A stretch of 64,000 nt of DNA from Nocardioides sp. (lineage in GTDB: Bacteria; Actinomycetota; Actinomycetes; Propionibacteriales; Nocardioidaceae), in assembly GCA_020636915.1 (NCBI GenBank), contig JACJWV010000006.1:124001-188000 (forward strand). The letters run 5' to 3'. Below are positions 51,633-59,614 of the stretch, piece after piece. Every line of letters starts with the position of its first letter. Position 1 is the first letter of the stretch. A program made the position numbers and the translations under genes. The notes below the pieces were generated by a model. It saw nothing but the letters and a program-made list of their open reading frames with translations, had not been told where the DNA came from and ran no database searches.

Positions 51633-51757
51633 ACGTCATACGTCCTGGCTGCCCCGACGAGCTGGCTCCGCGCAACCGCCTCGGATGACCTCCGGCCGCG
51701 GACGCCGGGACGTCATACGGATGGAGCGCTAGAACGCTCTGTTCGCATGACGTCCCG
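51633..51757. repeat. Large stem-loop with repeated ACGTCATACG motif
   Basis: CGGGACGTCAT (51706-51716) and ATGACGTCCCG (51747-51757) are perfect 11-bp complements. Inside them GAGCG (51724-51728) pairs with CGCTC (51735-51739). The motif ACGTCATACG also occurs in the same direction at 51633-51642. The element ends 5 bp before the immunity-gene stop (minus strand) and may terminate the toxin-immunity operon. Confidence 0.6.
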
Positions 51758-51762
51758 CCGGC

Positions 51763-52062
51763 TCAGCCGGCGGTGGCTGCCCGGACGCGGTCGGCGATCT
51801 CCTGGAGCCAGGCGCGGTAGGTGCCCCCGTCGACGTCGGCCAGGTAATAGGCGCCCAGTTGGTCGATGACGAGGCTCTTGAGCTGCTCCTCGGTGTCAAT
51901 CGTGCTCAGGACGCTGTCGATCTCGTCCGGGAGCATGCGAGCACGTCGCGGCTCGGTCCTCATGAAGGATTCGAGGACCTCCCACTCGTCGGAGTTGTCG
52001 AGGTCCCAGTCCTGGTGGAAGTACGCACCGAACAACTGGCCGAGCGCTTCCAGTGTCTGCAT
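51763..52062 (-). CDS. CdiI-like immunity protein
   Basis: A 99-residue acidic protein. LGQLFGAYFHQDWDLDNSDEWEVLESFMR at the start, then LPDEIDSVLSTIDTEEQLKSLV and LGAYYLADVDGGTYRAWLQEIA, match the contact-dependent-inhibition immunity family (CdiI_2 type). It directly follows the toxin gene, 9 bp after its stop, so it should protect the producer by binding the toxin domain. AGGAGG lies five to six bases upstream of the ATG; a GTG at 52065 is possible. Confidence 0.78.
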   Translation of the reverse strand: MQTLEALGQLFGAYFHQDWDLDNSDEWEVLESFMRTEPRRARMLPDEIDSVLSTIDTEEQLKSLVIDQLGAYYLADVDGGTYRAWLQEIADRVRAATAG

Positions 52063-52071
52063 CACTCCTCC

Positions 52072-53433
52072 TCAGGGCTGTGGGAACGCCGTCAGGATAT
52101 GGAAACCCTCGGGCATCGACGAGTCACCCAGCAGGACGATTCTCAATCCGTGAACGTCGGCGATCCGTCCGTCTCGCCAAGCTGTCCGGCCGGTGATGTC
52201 CCGGAGGTGACCATCGAGTCTGAGGGGGCCGTGGCCACCTTCATCCAACCAGCGTCGAACCTCGGCCTTCCGCATCGTGAGGAGCCGGTCGATCGCTCTC
52301 TCCGCATCGGCTTGGTTCGCGAAGGTCGAGGCATTCGGCAGGTGACGCTTCCTCGCCAGCCGTTCGAGGAGCTGCTCGTCGGATCGCAGGATGTGCTCGA
52401 GGTGGGTGTGACCGGGTGGCTTCTCGTGGATACGCAGCCAGCCATCTGGGCGGCGACCACGGAGCAGCTGGAAGCTGCCGCGCTCGGTCATCTCCATCCG
52501 TCGGGCGGCGGCGAGGCGGGAGAGGTAGGTGCGGGTGTCGCGGACGCCGGCGGCGACTGGGCGCAGGGCGGAGGCGGTGCCGCGGGAGAAGGTGCCCAGC
52601 GACTCCAGGATGCTGCGGACCCGGGCCGACGCCGCTGCCAGTCGGGCGGCGCCGGCCGCGCCGGCAGCGGGGGTGGCGGCGCCGGCGGTGAAGAAGTCGA
52701 TCGCCCCGGTGACCACCGCTCCGATCCCCAGCTCCCACGCCAGCTGTTCCAGCAGGTCGAGCATCTCCTCGCGCTTGGCGTCGACCTGCTCGGCGTACGC
52801 CTCGCACGCCGACCCCAGCGCGGAAAGGTGGTCAGCCAGTGCCTCGATCCGGCCCCGCAGGTCCTCGGTCGCCGCGACCGCCAGCGGCACCTCCGGGGAG
52901 ACCTCCTCCTCCAGTGCCGCCACCGCGCTCGAGCAGTGCGCGGCCAGCAACCCGACCGACACCGCCGCCGACCGCCAGGTGGCGGCCGCGGCCCGCAGCC
53001 GCCCGGTGTCGGCGGTGGGCCAGAACACCCCTTCCAGCACCGCGAGCAACGGGTGCGCCCACCCCGGCAGCGTCGAGGGGCCCGCCCCCAGCGAGGACGG
53101 CGGCGCTGCAGGACGCACCCCGACCGCCCGGTCGGCCGGGGTCTCCGGCCCGGCCACGGTCTCGGCCCAGGCGTGGTTGTGCAGTGACGCCGCCGCCAGG
53201 TGCCCCAGCGATGACAGCGCGAAGGTCAGCTCTCCGGCCGCCTCGACGGCGACCGTCGCCGCCTCGTCGTACGACGTCGCGAACTCGGTGGCGGTCGAGT
53301 CGTCCCCCGCCATGCCCGCACAGCCGCCGAGCCGGTCGGCCAGCGTCGTGCAGCAGTCTGCCGCCAGGTGGTTGCCCGTCACGTACGCCTCGACCGCACC
53401 CTGGTAGCCCGCCCCGGCGATCGCCAGCCTCAC
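52072..53433 (-). CDS. Putative polymorphic toxin: WXG-like helical N-terminus, RNase A-like C-terminus
   Basis: A 453-residue protein. Residues 1-300 are helical and Ala-rich, with two hairpin-like blocks (about 20-90 and 140-235, the second ending in YAEQVDAKREEMLDLLEQLAWELG). This resembles WXG100/LXG substrates of type VII secretion, without a signal peptide. Residues about 335-453 (PPGHTHLEHILRSDEQLLERL, NASTFANQADAERAI, GFHILTAFP at the end) match the bacterial RNase A-like CDI toxin family, with a candidate catalytic His342 and ASTF at 368-371. The GTG start overlaps a 15-codon upstream frame. Nuclease activity is inferred from the family. Confidence 0.72.
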   Translation of the reverse strand: MRLAIAGAGYQGAVEAYVTGNHLAADCCTTLADRLGGCAGMAGDDSTATEFATSYDEAATVAVEAAGELTFALSSLGHLAAASLHNHAWAETVAGPETPADRAVGVRPAAPPSSLGAGPSTLPGWAHPLLAVLEGVFWPTADTGRLRAAAATWRSAAVSVGLLAAHCSSAVAALEEEVSPEVPLAVAATEDLRGRIEALADHLSALGSACEAYAEQVDAKREEMLDLLEQLAWELGIGAVVTGAIDFFTAGAATPAAGAAGAARLAAASARVRSILESLGTFSRGTASALRPVAAGVRDTRTYLSRLAAARRMEMTERGSFQLLRGRRPDGWLRIHEKPPGHTHLEHILRSDEQLLERLARKRHLPNASTFANQADAERAIDRLLTMRKAEVRRWLDEGGHGPLRLDGHLRDITGRTAWRDGRIADVHGLRIVLLGDSSMPEGFHILTAFPQP

Positions 53434-53545
53434 GAGGCCGACCTCGCGCCGAGCACGGTGCTGGTGACCTCGTCCATGCCTCGACGATGCCCGGCGCCGG
53501 ACCCGACCGACACCCCGCCCACGCGATCTGTGGAGAACCGCTTGC

Positions 53546-54340
53546 TCAGTCGCCGACGAGCACGGGCCGGGCCGTCACGACCTGAAGACCCTGCGGAGCG
53601 CCCGGGATGGTCACCGTGCCGCCGACGTCGCGCCACGCTCCCCCACCGACCCGGAACTGGGCGGCGTAGGTGGTGTCGACGCTCGGGCTCACCCGGCCCC
53701 GGCGCAGGTAGCGGTGCGTGATCTCGAGGTCGGGGTACGCCGACCCGGCGCTGGTCGTCCACCGCGTCGACCCGTCCCCGAAGCGCCAGCCGTACCTCGC
53801 CGGCCAGATCCGCAGCTCCACCCGCCGCCCCAGCAGCGTCACGGTCCGGGTGAACTCACCGTTGTCGGTGTAGAAGTTCGTCGCGAAGTTCACCAGCGTG
53901 CGGCCGTTGGGTGGCTGGACCTGCAGGTCGGACGCGGGCAGCGGCAGGCGCTGGAAGGCGGCCGCGACGAGGCCGGGGGTGACTTGGGGTTCGGGGGCTG
54001 GGCCTGCTTCGACAGGGCAGTTGGTACCTGCGTCGATGACCTCGCTCCCGATGAAGTAGGTAGTCATGGTCATGACGGTGCCGTCATCGCAGTGCGCCGG
54101 TTCAGCGCACGTCTGATCACCCCCGATGGCGCATTGGAGCGAGACCGTTGATGTAACGGGTGCCGTCACTTGCCCAACATTGCCGACGTCTGAGAACTCC
54201 GAGCCTGCCTGGTGCTCGTGCACCGAGACGAAGTAGTAATTCGACCCGGCACCCACGTCTCCGCCGTCGTCCGCTTCAGCCACAGTTAGGCCTGCGACGA
54301 GGAGAAGCACCACTAAGCAGGTGACGCGCAGGCAGTTCAT
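53546..54340 (-). CDS. Secreted protein with PKD-like fold
   Basis: A 264-residue exported protein: signal peptide MNCLRVTCLVVLLLVAGLTVAEA, a cysteine-bearing strand region (VSLQCAIGGDQTCAEPAHCDDG), and a C-terminal domain with YGWRFGDGSTRWTTSAGSAYPDLEITHRYLRRGRVSPSV. The W-x-F-G-D-G-S...H-x-Y pattern is that of PKD beta-sandwich domains. It overlaps the upstream lipoprotein gene by ATGA and lies 112 bp before the toxin gene on the same strand, so the four genes may form one operon. Confidence 0.72.
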   Translation of the reverse strand: MNCLRVTCLVVLLLVAGLTVAEADDGGDVGAGSNYYFVSVHEHQAGSEFSDVGNVGQVTAPVTSTVSLQCAIGGDQTCAEPAHCDDGTVMTMTTYFIGSEVIDAGTNCPVEAGPAPEPQVTPGLVAAAFQRLPLPASDLQVQPPNGRTLVNFATNFYTDNGEFTRTVTLLGRRVELRIWPARYGWRFGDGSTRWTTSAGSAYPDLEITHRYLRRGRVSPSVDTTYAAQFRVGGGAWRDVGGTVTIPGAPQGLQVVTARPVLVGD

Positions 54341-54900
54341 CGTGTGACCAATGATCGGACGACCCAGGCATCAGACCGCGGCTGCAGGATGAGTCGCACG
54401 TCCGTCTTGCCTGCGGGATACCGTTTGTCGTTGTCTTTACCAGGTTGATCAACGAACTGCTTCGACGTGACGACGGTGCACTCCACCACTGCCCAATCCC
54501 CACTGGCCCTTTGCAGGAACCCTGTCTCTAGGCCCGCCGGCCGGCCTTCCCCACCCTCGATGTGCCCATGGTGCGAGTAAGTCGACGAGATCGAATCGAC
54601 GCCCGCGTCACACCCGCCGCAACGGAACCCAAGCGTCTTCAGCACGGAGACGTCTCCGGTCCTCTGCGCAAAGTTCACGACCTCGAAGAAGAACTTCACA
54701 AAGGCCTCGGCCGCTGCAGCATCAGTGCCGCGTGCCTCCGGCGGCATCGTGGGCGCAGTCGGGCTCGACGCGGGCGTCGTGGTGGGGGGCGAGCTGGAGG
54801 GGGGCGCAACGCGGGGCTCGGGGTCGTCGCTCGAACAGGCGGCGGCCCCGAGCAGCAGCGTCAGGGCGCCAGCGGCGATGACCACCCGAGTCCCGGTCAC
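54337..54900 (-). CDS. DUF6318-like lipoprotein
   Basis: A 187-residue lipoprotein. The lipobox LLLGAAAC puts the lipidated cysteine at about residue 22, followed by a Pro/Thr/Ser-rich spacer. A globular NTF2-like region (AAAAEAFVKFFFEVVNFAQRTGDVSVLKTLGFRCGGCDAGVDSI) then ends in W-V-V-R-S-L. This arrangement matches DUF6318 proteins of actinobacteria. The GTG at 54900 gives the correct signal; a longer start at 54960 adds non-hydrophobic residues. It is coupled to the PKD-like gene by an ATGA overlap. Confidence 0.72.
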   Translation of the reverse strand: MTGTRVVIAAGALTLLLGAAACSSDDPEPRVAPPSSSPPTTTPASSPTAPTMPPEARGTDAAAAEAFVKFFFEVVNFAQRTGDVSVLKTLGFRCGGCDAGVDSISSTYSHHGHIEGGEGRPAGLETGFLQRASGDWAVVECTVVTSKQFVDQPGKDNDKRYPAGKTDVRLILQPRSDAWVVRSLVTR

Positions 54901-54972
54901 GCCCCGATCATGCCCCGCCCCGTCCGGGAGCGAAACCGGCCGTGGCGCGCCTGTGGACAACCCGCCTCGGCT

Positions 54973-55033
54973 GTCGAGATACCGAAAGTGGTCGCGGATC
55001 CGCCGGGATCACGACCACTTCTGGCGTCTCGAC
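54973..55033. repeat. 61-bp palindromic element, copy B
   Basis: The same design and length as the copy at 38681-38741: GTCGAGA/TCTCGAC outer arms, then an AAGTGGTCG/CGACCACTT inner stem and a loop. About 45 of 61 bases agree. Two inner-stem pairs differ but keep pairing (C-G to T-A and T-A to C-G). It lies between a lipoprotein gene and a GNAT gene on the same strand. Confidence 0.8.
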
Positions 55034-55058
55034 GGGATGGAGGCCGCGGGAGGGCGGC

Positions 55059-55904
55059 TCAGAACATCACGGTGGCGAAGCGGGCGGTCTCGCGGAAGCC
55101 GACCTTCTCGTAGACCGCGCGGGCCGACTCGTTCCAGTCGTTGACGTAGAGGGACACCACCGGAGCGATCTCGCGGCGCACGATGTCGACCACGGCGGCC
55201 ATGCCGGCGGTGGCGATGCCCCGGCCGCGGTAGTTCGGCGGCACGTAGACACCTTGGATCTGGGCGGCGTACGGCGTCGCGCAGGCGACCTCGGCCTTGA
55301 AGATCAGCTTGCCCCGGTCGTAGCGGGCGAAGGACCACCCGCGGCTGACGAGCTGGGCGACCCGGGCGCGGTAGAGCTCGGCTCCCCCGCCCCACTCCGG
55401 GGAGATGCCGACCTCCTCGGTGTACATCGCGACGCACGCGGGGTAGAGCTCGTCCATGTCCGTCCGGACCGAGCGCCGCACGTAGGGATCGGGCGCGACC
55501 ACGGGCAGCGTGGCGATCTCCAGGTGCGGCTGCTCCCAGCGGGCCTCGCGCGGGCGGCCCCAGGTGGCAGCGACGCCGTTCCAGAAGACCCGGACCGCAT
55601 CCTGCGGGCCGACGATCGTCGAGACCGTGCGGCCGCGGGTCAGGGCCCGCTCGGCGAACGCCGCGGCATCGTCCGGCAGCGCCTGCACCGGGACGAGGTT
55701 GGCCCCCACGTGGCAGGCCGCGACGAGCTCACCGTCCTCGAACCTGCCCCACATCTCCCCGCCGAGCCAGCGCGGCTCGAGGTTGGTCGTCGTGGCGCGG
55801 TAGTCGACGAACACGTTCACGACCGGGTCCTCGCGCGCGAGCGCGAGGAACTCGGCGAGGTCCGCAGCACCCAGCGGGCGGACTCCGTGGCGGGTCGTGA
55901 GCAC
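55059..55904 (-). CDS. GNAT acetyltransferase with N-terminal DUF4081 domain
   Basis: A 281-residue protein. The first about 115 residues (VRPLGAADLAEFLALAREDPVVNVFVDYRATTTNLEPRWLGGEMWGRFEDGELVAACHVGANLVPV) are a DUF4081 module; the rest is a GNAT domain with the acetyl-CoA loop VYVPPNYRGRGIATAGMAAVVDIV and LYVNDWNESARAVYEKVGF. It would acetylate an amine of unknown identity. It is the conserved neighbour of ispG in actinobacteria, but here two phosphoesterase genes come between. Confidence 0.88.
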   Translation of the reverse strand: MLTTRHGVRPLGAADLAEFLALAREDPVVNVFVDYRATTTNLEPRWLGGEMWGRFEDGELVAACHVGANLVPVQALPDDAAAFAERALTRGRTVSTIVGPQDAVRVFWNGVAATWGRPREARWEQPHLEIATLPVVAPDPYVRRSVRTDMDELYPACVAMYTEEVGISPEWGGGAELYRARVAQLVSRGWSFARYDRGKLIFKAEVACATPYAAQIQGVYVPPNYRGRGIATAGMAAVVDIVRREIAPVVSLYVNDWNESARAVYEKVGFRETARFATVMF

Positions 55905-55939
55905 GGCCAGAGCCTACGGCTCCCGGCCGCCCCGGTCCG

Positions 55940-57112
55940 CTACTTCGCCTGCCAGTGCCCGTTGTAGACGTCGAGGCCGAAGGTGTCGACGCCCGGATCG
56001 CGCGCGTAGCCCAGCTTCGGCAGGCCGAAGACCTCCTCGATCGACCCCAGCAGCGAGTAGTGGTTGTACGGCGTGGTGCTCCACGTGCGGGGTCGGATGA
56101 AGCGCGAGACCAGCAGCGCCCCGATCTTCCCGCCGCCCGGGCCGGCAATCCCCGGCAGGGGCGAGTTGACCGACGTCTCCGGACCGCAGCACGCGGTCGC
56201 GTCCGCCTGCGGGCCGTCGGACTCGTCGGCGGTGACGACCAGCAGACCGTCCTTGCGGAACGCCGGCGACTGGAGGATCCGCGGCACCCACCTCTTCATC
56301 CACGCGTTCACCGTGGTCAGCCCGCCCGGCCGGCCGTCCGCGCACGGCGCGTCGTGGCCGTCGTGGCACAGGTCCGGGGTGATGTAGGTGAGGTTCGGCG
56401 TGCTGCGGACCCGCCTGAGGTCCTTCACCAGCCCGCCCAGCGGCACGACGTGCGACCGGCAGTAGCGCGGGTGGTCGATGATCGAGCTGAAGTAGACGAA
56501 CGGGTTGTGCCGAGCGGCGTAGTTGTCCTCCGCGGTGGCGTGCTGGGTCGGGTCGAGCGTGTCGACCTCGGGGTGCTGGCACGGCTTCTGCATGTCGTCC
56601 ATGTAGCCCTTCCAGGTCCGCCCCGCGTCGGTCAGCTGCCGCGGCAGCGTCGGAACGTCCGCCGGGAAGACGCAGCCGGTGCCGACGGCCTGGTCCGGCT
56701 CGACCGTCGACGTGCGGACGAAGGTCGAGAACACCTGGCAGTCGGCCTGCATCGCGGGGTTGGGGCCCTGGCCGGAGACCTGGGCGATGTAGTTGGGCTG
56801 CGAGTTGTGCGCCGTCCCGTAGTAGCTGTTGAGCAGCACCCCCTGCGCCCGCAGCGTCCTGGCGAGGTACGGCGCGTCCGAGCCCGCGCCCCAGGCCTCG
56901 TCATAGCCCTTGTTCTCGATGTTGATCACGAAGACGTGGCGGACCGGCGGCACGTACGGCGGGCGCGCCGCCCGCCCCGGGGTGCCCGTCGAGGAGCTGA
57001 CCGACCAGGCGGCCGACGAGGCGGGCGGGGTCTCGGGCACGTCGGCCTGAGCTGCGGGGAGGGTCGTCAGGCCCGCCGCCAGCACGAGCGCCGCCACCAG
57101 CCGGCCGCTCAT
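55940..57112 (-). CDS. Secreted phosphoesterase (acid-phosphatase-like, PF04185 type)
   Basis: A 390-residue exported protein with signal peptide MSGRLVAALVLAAGLTTLPAAQA. VRHVFVINIENKGYDEAWG (about residues 57-75) is the phosphoesterase-family start with the metal-binding ENK. GTAHNSQPNYIAQVSG, YITPDLCHDGHDAPC and LLVVTADESDG supply further metal and active-site residues. Several cysteines suit the extracellular space. Its start overlaps the phospholipase C-like gene's stop in an ATGA, so the two are expressed together. It should release phosphate or head groups from phosphoesters. Confidence 0.82.
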   Translation of the reverse strand: MSGRLVAALVLAAGLTTLPAAQADVPETPPASSAAWSVSSSTGTPGRAARPPYVPPVRHVFVINIENKGYDEAWGAGSDAPYLARTLRAQGVLLNSYYGTAHNSQPNYIAQVSGQGPNPAMQADCQVFSTFVRTSTVEPDQAVGTGCVFPADVPTLPRQLTDAGRTWKGYMDDMQKPCQHPEVDTLDPTQHATAEDNYAARHNPFVYFSSIIDHPRYCRSHVVPLGGLVKDLRRVRSTPNLTYITPDLCHDGHDAPCADGRPGGLTTVNAWMKRWVPRILQSPAFRKDGLLVVTADESDGPQADATACCGPETSVNSPLPGIAGPGGGKIGALLVSRFIRPRTWSTTPYNHYSLLGSIEEVFGLPKLGYARDPGVDTFGLDVYNGHWQAK

Positions 57113-58374
57113 CGGGGCAACCTCATCCCGAGGTCGAGCGCGAGGCGCTTGAGCGCCGCCCAGTCCGCCGACTTCGACTCGTCCGGCTCGCACCCGGTGG
57201 GTGTGAACGCCGGGACGTCGTACGTCGGCGCGGAGGTGTCCGGTCCACTGGTGAAGTCGAGCGACTCGGCGAGGTTCCGTGCGTGCTTGTCCCGTGGCGT
57301 CAGGTGCCGCAGGCCCCAGCGCCACTCGATCATCTTGAGCACCGAGGTGTGGTCGTAGACGTGGTGGGAGACGTGCCCGCGCCGCGCCAGCGGCGAGATC
57401 ACCAGCGCCGGCACCCGGAAGCCGCGCAGCGCGGTCCGGGAGGACACGTCCGGTGCCCGCCGCGGCCGGACGTGGTCGAAGAAGCCACCCCACTCGTCGT
57501 AGTTGATGACGAGGACCGTCTTCTCCCAGCCCGGCCCGGTGCGGACCGCGTCGTAGACCTGGCTGAGGAACGCCTGGCCGGCCCGGATGTCTGCGAGCGG
57601 GTGGTCGTCGTTGGACCGGCCGCCCTCCTCGTCGAGGAACCGCGGGTCGACGAACGAGACGGCGGGCAGGGTGCCGGCCGCCGCGTCGAGCAGGAACTTG
57701 GCGAACGGCTGGGAGATGTCGAGGTGCTTCTCGTACCAGAGCGCGGTGAACGGGATGTCGCTGAAGTAGTAGGTGCCGCTGACGCCACGCGCGGCGAGGC
57801 GGTCCCAGATGGTCGGCAGGGTGCACCGGTCGGTGTTGTTGTGGAGCCGGTCGGTCTGGGCCGCGTGCTGGTAGAAGCGGTTGGGGTAGGTCTCCGCCAT
57901 CACGGCCGAGAAGTAGCGGTCGCACACGGTCCAGTCGCGCGCGGCGCTGCCGTAGAAGGACAGGTCCTCGTCGGTGTAGTAGCCGATCGCCAGCAGGTCG
58001 CTCTTGCCGGACTTGAGGAAGCCGTCCAGCTTGCCGCCGTTGAGCTGGATCCGGCCGCCCTCCCAGGAGTGGTCGGGGTCCTCGAAGCCGCAGCCGTCGT
58101 ACGCCGTCAGGTGGTGCGTCGGGTGCCGAACCCCCTTGCGGTCCACGTAGCTGAGCCCGGCCTGCTTCCCATCGGCGCCCGGGAGCCACCCGAGGTAGTG
58201 GTCGAAGGAGCGGTTCTCCATCATCACGACCACGACGTGCTCGATGCCGGAGTCGTCCGGCGCAGGGAGCTCGACGGGGGCGGCGGCGGCCGGCCACCAG
58301 CGGGCCGCGCCGGTGGTGGCGGCGACACCGGAGGCCGAGGCGGCCCCGAGCAGGTTCCTGCGGGAGATCGTCAC
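57109..58374 (-). CDS. Phospholipase C-like phosphoesterase with Tat signal
   Basis: A 421-residue secreted protein. The start MTISRRNLLGAASASG is a Tat signal (S-R-R-N-L-L), as in known phospholipases C. IEHVVVVMMENRSFDHYLGWLPG (about residues 44-66) is the family signature with catalytic/metal residues in ENRSFDH. ETYPNRFYQHAAQTD, VSFVDPRFLD and VLVINYDEWGGFFDHVRP are typical later motifs. At 421 residues it is shorter than haemolytic PlcN (about 700), lacking the C-terminal repeats. The substrate is likely a phospholipid or other phosphodiester. Confidence 0.88.
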   Translation of the reverse strand: MTISRRNLLGAASASGVAATTGAARWWPAAAAPVELPAPDDSGIEHVVVVMMENRSFDHYLGWLPGADGKQAGLSYVDRKGVRHPTHHLTAYDGCGFEDPDHSWEGGRIQLNGGKLDGFLKSGKSDLLAIGYYTDEDLSFYGSAARDWTVCDRYFSAVMAETYPNRFYQHAAQTDRLHNNTDRCTLPTIWDRLAARGVSGTYYFSDIPFTALWYEKHLDISQPFAKFLLDAAAGTLPAVSFVDPRFLDEEGGRSNDDHPLADIRAGQAFLSQVYDAVRTGPGWEKTVLVINYDEWGGFFDHVRPRRAPDVSSRTALRGFRVPALVISPLARRGHVSHHVYDHTSVLKMIEWRWGLRHLTPRDKHARNLAESLDFTSGPDTSAPTYDVPAFTPTGCEPDESKSADWAALKRLALDLGMRLPR

Positions 58375-58452
58375 GGACGGATTGTGCGCCCTGGCGGCCC
58401 CCGGCGAAACCAGCCCGGAGGGGTTGTTCGCCCGACGTTCAGGATCCGGTCG

Positions 58453-59604
58453 TCAGGAGACGGTGACCTGCGCCCCGGCCCCGTCGACCGATTCCATGCC
58501 CTCGGCGATCCGCATGGCCTCCTCGATCAGCGTCTCGACGATCTGGGACTCGGGGACGGTCTTGATGACCTCGCCCTTGACGAAGATCTGGCCCTTGCCG
58601 TTGCCCGACGCCACGCCGAGGTCGGCCTCGCGCGCCTCGCCGGGACCGTTCACGACGCAACCCATCACGGCCACGCGCAGCGGCACCTCCATGCCCTCCA
58701 GCCCGGCCGTGACCTCGTCGGCGAGCTTGTAGACGTCGACCTGGGCACGGCCGCACGAGGGGCAGGAGACGATCTCGAGGCGCCGCGGACGGAGGTTGAG
58801 CGACTCCAGGATCTGCAGGCCCACCTTCACCTCCTCGACCGGCGGCGCGGAGAGGGAGACGCGGATCGTGTCGCCGATGCCCTTCGACAGCAGCGCGCCG
58901 AACGCCGTGGCGGACTTGATCGTGCCCTGGAACGCCGGGCCGGCCTCGGTCACGCCGAGGTGCAGCGGCCAGTCGCCGCGCTCGGCGAGCAGCTCGTAGG
59001 CGCGGACCATCACGACGGGGTCGTTGTGCTTGACCGAGATCTTGAAGTCGTGGAAGTCGTGCTCCTCGAACAGGCTCGCCTCCCACACCGCCGACTCGAC
59101 CAGCGCCTCGGGGGTTGCCTTGCCGTACTTCTCGAGGAGCCGCTTGTCCAGGGAGCCCGCGTTGACGCCGATCCGGATCGAGGTGCCCCGGTCCTTCGCG
59201 GCCGCCGCGATCTCCTTGACCTGGTCGTCGAACTGCCGGATGTTGCCCGGGTTGACCCGGACGGCGGCACAGCCGGCGTCGATGGCTGCGAAGACGTACT
59301 TCGGCTGGAAGTGGATGTCGGCGATCACCGGGATCTGCGAGTGCTGGGCGATCTCGGGCAGCGCCTCGGCGTCGTCCTGGCTCGGGCAGGCCACCCGCAC
59401 GATGTCGCAGCCGGCCGCGGTCAGCTCGGCGATCTGCTGGAGCGTGGTGTTGACGTCGGCGGTGAGCGTCGTCGTCATCGACTGCACCGAGATCGGGAAG
59501 TCGCTCCCGACGCCCACCTTGCCGACCTGGATCTGGCGGGTGGGTCGTCGCGGGGCCAGCACCGGCGGCGGGGCCGCGGGCATGCCGAGATTGATCTCCG
59601 TCAT
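58453..59604 (-). CDS. ispG: 4-hydroxy-3-methylbut-2-enyl diphosphate synthase
   Basis: A 383-residue [4Fe-4S] enzyme of the non-mevalonate isoprenoid pathway (GcpE). The N-terminal barrel starts with RQIQVGKVGVGSDFPISVQSMT. The cluster cysteines lie in VSCPSCGRAQVDVYKLA (two) and VMGCVVNGPGEA (one), the standard three ligands. rseP lies 10 bp upstream and dxr just before that, so two pathway enzymes flank the protease in one operon. Confidence 0.97.
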   Translation of the reverse strand: MTEINLGMPAAPPPVLAPRRPTRQIQVGKVGVGSDFPISVQSMTTTLTADVNTTLQQIAELTAAGCDIVRVACPSQDDAEALPEIAQHSQIPVIADIHFQPKYVFAAIDAGCAAVRVNPGNIRQFDDQVKEIAAAAKDRGTSIRIGVNAGSLDKRLLEKYGKATPEALVESAVWEASLFEEHDFHDFKISVKHNDPVVMVRAYELLAERGDWPLHLGVTEAGPAFQGTIKSATAFGALLSKGIGDTIRVSLSAPPVEEVKVGLQILESLNLRPRRLEIVSCPSCGRAQVDVYKLADEVTAGLEGMEVPLRVAVMGCVVNGPGEAREADLGVASGNGKGQIFVKGEVIKTVPESQIVETLIEEAMRIAEGMESVDGAGAQVTVS

Positions 59605-59614
59605 GACAGGAACC

